Shown piece by piece: positions 58,958 through 64,000 of a stretch of DNA of 64,000 nucleotides; the stretch's first letter is position 1; each line of letters opens with the position of its first letter. The position numbers and the translations under genes are program-made. Origin of the DNA: DATAEG01 sp051001975 (GTDB lineage: Bacteria; Actinomycetota; Actinomycetes; Mycobacteriales; Jatrophihabitantaceae); the NCBI GenBank assembly GCA_051001975.1, contig JBPCMU010000017.1, forward strand, positions 30,599 to 94,598, in the 5' to 3' direction. The notes under the pieces were generated by a model that saw only the letters and a list, made by a program, of their open reading frames with translations, made no database searches and had not been told where the DNA came from.

Positions 58958-59680
58958 ATGTGGCCGAATGACCCCCAGCAGCCGCCCACCGGCGCATATC
59001 CGCCAGTGCCGCCGCAGCCGCCGTACGGACTGCCGCCCTATGGACTGCCGCCGGGTCCGCCCCGACGCAGTTCGACCGGGCCAGTTGCAGCGTCCCTGAT
59101 CGCACTCGGCCTGGTCCTGGTCATGACGATCGTGTCGTTCGCGGTTGCGCACAGCGACTCGAACGCCTCCAGCAGCGGCCAGCTACCGGGCGGGCAGAGT
59201 TTCCAGACCGACGGTCAAAACGGCCCGCAGGGTCGCAGCAGTGGCGACGAGAACCAGGGCGGGACGACCCGGGTCCCGACCAACTCGACCACCACGATCG
59301 AGACGACGCCCAGCACCGAGCAGTCGACACCCAGCACCGAAGAGACCACCCCGCAGGGCCCGACACTGAACATCACTAAGATCAACAACACCATCGATGA
59401 GTTCTTCTACGGCCTGCTGTATCACGACGTCGGCCGGGTCAAGGCGGTCAGCTGCCCGGCCCGTCGGGCCGACTTCGACAAGGGCACGTACATCAATGGC
59501 AAGGAGGTCTACAAGTGGCACTACACCTATCGGATCACTCCTGGCCTCAGCTACGTCGATGTGCCGGTCACGGTCTCGCTGCGTAATCCGAACACCGGCG
59601 CGATCGGCGGCTCGTGGAACTACACCTGGGTCGTCGAGTTGGTCGGCAGCACCTATTACATGTGCGGCGTCCGGAAGTAG
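58958..59680 (+). CDS. proline-rich single-pass membrane protein with extracytoplasmic domain
   Basis: The 240-residue product has a Pro/Tyr-rich cytoplasmic N-terminus (PPTGAYPPVPPQPPYGLPPY), one helix (PVAASLIALGLVLVMTIVSF), a Ser/Thr/Pro-rich linker with TPSTEQSTPSTEETTP and an about 100-residue domain (LNITKINNTIDEFFYGLLYH, then Cys pairs in VSCPARR and YYMCGVRK). The C-terminal part resembles DUF4878/NTF2-like helpers found in actinobacteria. I cannot name a specific function. Confidence 0.6.
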   Translation: MWPNDPQQPPTGAYPPVPPQPPYGLPPYGLPPGPPRRSSTGPVAASLIALGLVLVMTIVSFAVAHSDSNASSSGQLPGGQSFQTDGQNGPQGRSSGDENQGGTTRVPTNSTTTIETTPSTEQSTPSTEETTPQGPTLNITKINNTIDEFFYGLLYHDVGRVKAVSCPARRADFDKGTYINGKEVYKWHYTYRITPGLSYVDVPVTVSLRNPNTGAIGGSWNYTWVVELVGSTYYMCGVRK

Positions 59681-59785
59681 CCGTCGATCCGGCGACCGAC
59701 GACAAATGGGTTGCCGCCGGCCAGCGTGCCGCCGCACACTTCTCGCTAGACAGCAGTGCGAAACCGACCTGAGGAGGGCAGCGCC

Positions 59786-59836
59786 GTGGAAGACCAGACG
59801 ATGACCGACGCCCTCGAACCGGCCCCGTTGCAGTAG
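59786..59836 (+). CDS. 16-residue upstream ORF before the RIO kinase gene
   Basis: GTG at 59786 follows a strong GAGGAGGG (59771-59778) by 7 bases and encodes MEDQTMTDALEPAPLQ, stopping at TAG 59834-59836. It ends 48 bases before the RIO kinase start. With such a ribosome site it is probably translated, perhaps as a regulatory leader. No known peptide matches. Confidence 0.35.
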   Translation: MEDQTMTDALEPAPLQ

Positions 59837-59884
59837 CTCAGCGCTCCTGCGGACGGGTCGAACCGAATCCGCAAGGAGCCCGCA

Positions 59885-60775
59885 GTGACGCACGTTCCCG
59901 ACGAGCACGATTCCGCCGACGCCACCCGCCAGCCCGATGAGGCGAGCGTTGTTCCGTTCACCCGCCGCCGGCCGCGCCGGTCGGAATGGGATCAATCCGA
60001 TTTCGACGAGCCGGCCTGGTCGACCTGGCCGGAGGCAGCGCATGGCCCGACCCCCTTCCCCGATTGGCTGGTGACCTCCGCCAACGCCGTCGACGCGGAG
60101 CTTGGGGTGCTGAAGAGCGGCAAGGAGGCTGACGTCCACCTTCTTGCTCGGGGCTTGCCTGACGAGCCGGAGCTCCTGCTGGCGGTGAAGCGCTATCGCT
60201 CCTCGGAGAAGCGGATGTTCCACCGCGATGCGAGCTACGTCGAGGGTCGCCGGGATCGGCGCAGCCGGGAGAACCGCGCCATGCTGACTCGCACCGAGTT
60301 CGGTCGCGACCTGCTCGCCGGCCGGTGGGCGCAGGCCGAGTTCGACGCGTTGAGCACGCTGTGGTCACTCGGCGCCCCGGTGCCCTACCCGGTGCAGCTG
60401 GCCGGCCGGGAACTGATGATGGAATTCCACGGCACCCCCGATGGGGTCGCGGCACCCCGGCTGTCGCAAAGCCGTCCGTCCCGCCGCGAGGCGGCCGACC
60501 TCTTCGATCAGTTGCGCGACGCGCTCACCCTGCTGGCCCAGGAAGGCTTCGCGCACGGCGATCTGTCGGCCTACAACCTGCTCGTCGACGACGGCCGGCT
60601 GGTGATGATCGATCTCCCGCAGATCGTCGACATCGCCACCAACCCGCGCGGCCCGGAGTTCCTGCAACGCGACTGCGCGAACATCTGCGCCTGGTTCCAG
60701 TCACATGGCTACCCCGCCGCCGACAGCGACGAGCTGTTCGGGGACCTGATGGCCGAATCAGTAGCCAACTGGTAG
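59885..60775 (+). CDS. RIO1-family serine kinase
   Basis: The 296-residue protein carries the RIO kinase core: GVLKSGKEADVHLLARG (nucleotide loop), LLAVKRYRSSEKRMFH with the catalytic Lys, then HGDLSAYNLLVDD (catalytic Asp of the HGDL-SxYN motif) and MIDLPQIVDI (DLP metal-binding Asp). N-terminal 60 residues are low complexity. AAGGAG lies 6 bases before GTG 59885. Bacterial RIO proteins are linked to ribosome biogenesis or stress, the substrate being unknown. Confidence 0.88.
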   Translation: MTHVPDEHDSADATRQPDEASVVPFTRRRPRRSEWDQSDFDEPAWSTWPEAAHGPTPFPDWLVTSANAVDAELGVLKSGKEADVHLLARGLPDEPELLLAVKRYRSSEKRMFHRDASYVEGRRDRRSRENRAMLTRTEFGRDLLAGRWAQAEFDALSTLWSLGAPVPYPVQLAGRELMMEFHGTPDGVAAPRLSQSRPSRREAADLFDQLRDALTLLAQEGFAHGDLSAYNLLVDDGRLVMIDLPQIVDIATNPRGPEFLQRDCANICAWFQSHGYPAADSDELFGDLMAESVANW

Positions 60776-60920
60776 CCGGGAACGCGATGAGCGCTTGCGC
60801 GAAGAGCCGATCGCCCGCGCGAGCGCCAGCGAGCTTGCGGCCGAGCGGAGCGAGGGGGTTCGGTTCCGAGTGGGCCGCGATGCGAAGCGAGGGGTCCGCG
60901 AGGAACCGACGGGGCGATCG

Positions 60921-62465
60921 TCAAATTGAGCGAGCTCGTAAAGAGTGCCCGATGCTGGACAGGCACTTGCCGTCGGCGAGGCGCCAGCGCCAGCCGTGCA
61001 TCTGGCAGGTGAGCACGCCGCCGTCGATGTGACCGAACCGGCTGAGGTCCGCCTTGAGGTGCGGGCAGCGCTTCTGCACCTCCCAGCCATCCATCTCGAT
61101 CGACTCGGCGGCCTGCGAAGCGTTCGACTCGATGAACCAGCCTTCGGCGTATTGCAGCCGCTCTTCGGACAGGCACTTGAAGAAGGCGTAGATGAATTCG
61201 TTGTAGGGCCCGACCCGGCGGGCGGAGAACCGACAGGACAGAAACAGGCTGTTCACCCAGTCGATCTCGTGCTCGTAGACCAGCTGCTCGAGGTAGGACC
61301 GTCGAGTGGTGAAGGCGTAGCGCACCTTCTCGTCCGCGTAGTGCCGGACCTCGCGGGCGACGAAGTCGATGATGAGGTCGACGTCGCCGCGCTCGGCGTC
61401 CTCCCCGGTGAGTCGGACGCCGCCATTGATGCCGTCGGCCATCACCACGGCCTCCTGCAGCAACGGCGTGAACCAGGCGGAGATCTCTGCGAACAGATCG
61501 ATCTCCGGATGCGCCCAGGTCTGCTTCTCCACCTCGACGGCCGGCTGCTTGCGCGCCTGGTAGGCGCGCAGGTAGTTCTCCTTGTCCGAGAACATCGCGT
61601 CGATCTCGGCGTCGGGCATCGAGTGGGTGACCGGGCAGCCCGGCTCGACGGTCTCGGCGACCGTGCCGGGCAGCAGCACCCGCACGTTGTCGCGGCCCTG
61701 TTCGGTCATCCAGTCGGCGAACACCATCTGGTCGGGGAAGATGTTCGAGTCGTCGCCGTAGATGTCGTTGAAGCCCCACAGCTCATCGTCGAGGAAGCAC
61801 GGCGGGCCAGCGATCGGGAACACCCACTCGGCCTTGAGGTCGTCGATGTAGCGCAGCGTGCGGTCGAACTGCCGGTCACGCTTCTGCTTGCCCAGCGCCT
61901 GCTTCGCGCGTTTCGGCAGCTCGTAAACCATCGGGAACCAGATGGCGCCGGAGAACTGCAGCATGTGCACCTGCACCGGCCCGAGCTCGGCGATCGCGCC
62001 CAGATCAGACGGCCGCGCATCGTTCTGGTTGAGCAAGGTCGTGGTGCCGTCGTTCAGCCAGAGCGACGAGTCTCCGATCGGCCCGTCGGTCGGGCTGATC
62101 AGCGACTGGATCATCACCTGCAGGCCGTCCAGGTCGAAGACCTCGCCGGAGGTGGTGCTGATGATCGAGTGGAAGCCGAGGTCGCGCAGGGCGTCCTCGA
62201 GCTCGCTGGTCGGGAAGTCCGGGAGCAGTACCGTCGCCTTCTTGCTGATGTGGTTGGCGAGGTTGATCGGGTCGAAGTGATCATGATGCAGGTGGCTGAG
62301 GTAGAGGTAGTCGCACTGCCCGATGGCGTCCCAGTCGAGCTCGCTGTTGTCCGGGAACGGGAACCACGAACCGAAGTACGCGGGGTTGACCCAGGGATCG
62401 GTGAGGATGCTGCCCTGCGCGGTCTCGATCAACGCGCTGGCATGGCCCAGTCCAGTAACTCTCAT
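60921..62465 (-). CDS. metallo-beta-lactamase fold protein with C-terminal Rieske domain
   Basis: The 514-residue protein has an MBL domain with HLHHDHFDP as the zinc motif after MRVTGLGHASALIETAQGSI, and a last segment KRCPHLKADLSRFGHIDGGV followed by LTCQMHGWRW. The latter is a Rieske CxH...CxxH 2Fe-2S site. Such MBL-Rieske fusions are related to CMP-N-acetylneuraminate hydroxylase. The domain between them is helical. It starts at ATG 62465. A redox hydroxylase role is inferred. Confidence 0.83.
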   Translation of the reverse strand: MRVTGLGHASALIETAQGSILTDPWVNPAYFGSWFPFPDNSELDWDAIGQCDYLYLSHLHHDHFDPINLANHISKKATVLLPDFPTSELEDALRDLGFHSIISTTSGEVFDLDGLQVMIQSLISPTDGPIGDSSLWLNDGTTTLLNQNDARPSDLGAIAELGPVQVHMLQFSGAIWFPMVYELPKRAKQALGKQKRDRQFDRTLRYIDDLKAEWVFPIAGPPCFLDDELWGFNDIYGDDSNIFPDQMVFADWMTEQGRDNVRVLLPGTVAETVEPGCPVTHSMPDAEIDAMFSDKENYLRAYQARKQPAVEVEKQTWAHPEIDLFAEISAWFTPLLQEAVVMADGINGGVRLTGEDAERGDVDLIIDFVAREVRHYADEKVRYAFTTRRSYLEQLVYEHEIDWVNSLFLSCRFSARRVGPYNEFIYAFFKCLSEERLQYAEGWFIESNASQAAESIEMDGWEVQKRCPHLKADLSRFGHIDGGVLTCQMHGWRWRLADGKCLSSIGHSLRARSI

Positions 62466-62626
62466 CAGTGCTGCTCGTGCCTCTCCGGTTGACGGTCGGC
62501 CTCCACGGTAACCAAACCGCCTGGCCCTGCCGTCACTGTCCCGCTGCGCACACCCCGGCAGCCAAGTAATGATCTAGTCATGATGCCGCCTATGACCGGC
62601 TTCCTGCCGTGATCATCGCGGGAGGG

Positions 62627-63232
62627 TCAGGAGTGGGCGGTAGCTGCCAGTAGCGGGGCCAGAACGCGCAGGGCCCAGCCGCGGTGGCTGATCGCGTCCT
62701 TCGCCTCGTCGCTGAGCTCGGCGCTGGTCTGGTCCATTCCGTCCGCGACGAAGATCGGGTCGTAGCCGAAACCGTTGCCGCCGCGCGGCTCGCGGACCAG
62801 CCGGCCGGTCATCACTCCCTCGACCACCTGCTCGGCACCGTCCGCGCCGATCAGCGCGGCGGCACACACGAACTGAGCACCCAGTCGCTCAGCCGGGACG
62901 TCGGCGAGCTGCTCGAGCACGAGGCGCAGGTTGGCCACGTCGTCATGCGCCGTGCCGGCCCACCGCGCCGAGAGCACGCCCGGCATCCCGTTCAGCGGGT
63001 CGACGCAGAGACCGGAGTCGTCGGCAACTGTGATCAGGCCGGTGTGCCGGAACGCCTCCCGAGCCTTGATCAGCGCGTTGTCAGCGAACGTGGCGCCGCT
63101 CTCCGGCACCTCGTCGAACACGGGGACGTCATCGAGCCCGATCACCTCGATATCGGTGAGTGGCGCGAGGATGCGACGCAGCTCGACGAGCTTGTGCGCG
63201 TTGCGCGAGGCGAGCAGGACCTGCCGGCTCAT
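62627..63232 (-). CDS. rdgB: non-canonical purine NTP pyrophosphatase (RdgB/HAM1)
   Basis: The 201-residue enzyme hydrolyses XTP, ITP and dITP to keep deaminated purines out of nucleic acids. LLASRNAHKLVELRRILAPL has the SxNxxKxxE-like start, ATFADNALIKAREAF the substrate loop, then VADDSGLCVDPLNGMPGVLS and the GGNGFGYDPIFV motif. Its ATG overlaps the rph stop. The rph-rdgB order is common in bacteria. Confidence 0.93.
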   Translation of the reverse strand: MSRQVLLASRNAHKLVELRRILAPLTDIEVIGLDDVPVFDEVPESGATFADNALIKAREAFRHTGLITVADDSGLCVDPLNGMPGVLSARWAGTAHDDVANLRLVLEQLADVPAERLGAQFVCAAALIGADGAEQVVEGVMTGRLVREPRGGNGFGYDPIFVADGMDQTSAELSDEAKDAISHRGWALRVLAPLLAATAHS

Positions 63233-63951
63233 TGCCCGAGCGCGTCGCGCTGGGCAGCGGCGAGCGAGGTGCAGCCGCCGAGCGCCAGGTCGAGCAGCGC
63301 GTCCAACTCGTCGCGACTGAACGGCGCGCCCTCCGCGGTGCCCTGCACCTCGACGAACTCCCCGGCCTCGGTGCAGACCACGTTCATGTCCGTCTCCGCC
63401 TTGACGTCCTCTTCGTACATCAGGTCCAGCCGCGGTTCGCCGTCGATGATGCCGACCGACACCGCGGACACCGAGGTGACCAGCGGGTTCGGCTTCGACA
63501 GCGACCCGCGCTCGGCCAGCCAGGCCACTGCATCGGCCAGCGCCACATACGAGCCGGTGATCGCCGCGGTACGGGTGCCGCCGTCAGCCTGCAGCACGTC
63601 GCAGTCGATCGCCACGGAGTTCTCGCCGAGCGCGGACAGGTCGATCGCGGCGCGCAACGAGCGGCCGATCAGCCGGGAGATCTCGTGGGTTCGCCCGCCG
63701 ATCTTGCCGCGCACCGATTCACGGTCGTTGCGGGTGTTCGTCGCCCGCGGCAGCATCGAGTACTCCGCAGTGACCCAGCCCAGCCCGCTGCCCCGCCGCC
63801 AGCGCGGCACGCCCTGCGTCACCGACGCGGCACACAGCACTTTGGTGTCCCCGAACTCGACCAGCGCGGAGCCCTCGGCGTGCTTCTGCCAGTTGCGGGT
63901 GATGGTGACCGGACGGAGTTGATCGGCCGCGCGGCCGTCTGGGCGAGACAT
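63229..63951 (-). CDS. rph: ribonuclease PH
   Basis: The 240-residue phosphorolytic exoribonuclease trims tRNA 3' ends. SRPDGRAADQLRPVTITRNW is the usual N-terminus, then VLCAASVTQGVPRWRRGSGL, EYSMLPRATNTRNDRESVRG, and the metal/phosphate site SALGENSVAIDCDVLQADGG. It precedes rdgB on this strand with a 4-base overlap, so the two are co-translated. The window ends 49 bases beyond its start. Confidence 0.94.
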   Translation of the reverse strand: MSRPDGRAADQLRPVTITRNWQKHAEGSALVEFGDTKVLCAASVTQGVPRWRRGSGLGWVTAEYSMLPRATNTRNDRESVRGKIGGRTHEISRLIGRSLRAAIDLSALGENSVAIDCDVLQADGGTRTAAITGSYVALADAVAWLAERGSLSKPNPLVTSVSAVSVGIIDGEPRLDLMYEEDVKAETDMNVVCTEAGEFVEVQGTAEGAPFSRDELDALLDLALGGCTSLAAAQRDALGQ

Positions 63952-64000
63952 GCCAGCGACTGTATCGGCCGCCTCCGATGACCCCGGAGCCGCACGCTTT

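Noticed and set aside
60776..60920. Repeats rich in GCGAGC and CGAGCGGAGCGAGG downstream of the RIO kinase
   Set aside because: Such GC-rich motifs occur by chance in this composition. I could not define a unit, spacer or CRISPR-like pattern.
62466..62626. Possible small RNA or hairpin between the MBL-Rieske gene and rdgB
   Set aside because: I saw only short self-complementary segments (such as GATCATC), none long enough to call a terminator or RNA gene.

Overview
The window is high-GC, densely packed bacterial chromosome. Its Actinobacterial character shows in frequent GTG starts, lipobox and Tat secretion signals, DUF222/13E12-type HNH genes, DtxR/IdeR-type iron boxes and a GlbO-type truncated globin. 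From about 1.1 to 22.8 kb the gene content and order recall the Mycobacterium tuberculosis Rv2465c-Rv2478c neighbourhood as I remember it: rpiB, a DsbA-like mycothiol-linked oxidoreductase, pepN, a DUF5130 protein, an HNH endonuclease, glbO, aglA, a 4HBT thioesterase, the ABC-F protein ettA and the second single-stranded DNA-binding protein. This collinearity comes from memory, not from an alignment. The rest does not look mycobacterial, so I place the organism in Actinomycetes, outside Mycobacterium, without naming a genus.

Layout. 0-1 kb: a truncated PIN toxin remnant beside a SpoIIE-type phosphatase. 1-10.7 kb: rpiB, ctaG, dsbA-like, pepN, a lipoprotein, DUF5130, an amidase, and a chloramphenicol-phosphotransferase-like gene overlapping a DUF402 gene. 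10.7-12.1 kb: imperfect tandem repeats and a broken DUF222-HNH gene. 12.1-24.2 kb: YihY membrane protein, HNH, MscS, a three-gene PRC-barrel operon, a rhomboid-like protein, glbO, aglA, thioesterase, ettA, ssb and a beta-propeller lipoprotein. 24.2-31.9 kb: a GlxA-type regulator with a palindromic operator, three tRNAs, a pterin dehydratase, orn, gntK-gntP, a damaged ycnI, a ZIP transporter behind an iron box, and an ABC-2 permease remnant. 31.9-37.5 kb: a GT-C glycosyltransferase, an amino acid permease, two VOC proteins, and a YtrA-type GntR regulator with a membrane protein, both behind a 10-bp-arm operator.

37.5-42.6 kb is a redox module: an OmpR-type two-component system divergent from a ferric-reductase-like flavocytochrome, an exported FMN-binding protein and the ApbE flavin transferase, which probably export electrons. 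42.6-50.5 kb holds a phosphoesterase, small membrane proteins, an ECF sigma factor with a membrane partner, an operon of an ArsR sensor and a second two-component system behind a large inverted repeat, uppP and topoisomerase IB. 50.5-57 kb carries a PIG-L deacetylase, an FAD reductase and efeB-efeO-efeU, with two iron boxes. 57-64 kb carries an EamA permease with no visible start codon for its first helix, DUF3618, bcp, an odd short tRNA with a UAG anticodon, a proline-rich membrane protein, a RIO kinase, a metallo-beta-lactamase/Rieske protein, and rph-rdgB.

Six genes carry lesions (PIN, CPT-like, DUF222-HNH, ycnI, ABC-2 permease, EamA start), so either decay is common here or the assembly has small deletions. 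The most interesting candidates are the ArsR-two-component operon, the iron-boxed ZIP and efe loci, the short tRNA-Leu(UAG), and the well-formed palindromes at 25.26, 36.47 and 45.93 kb. I found no CRISPR array, intact insertion sequence or prophage.
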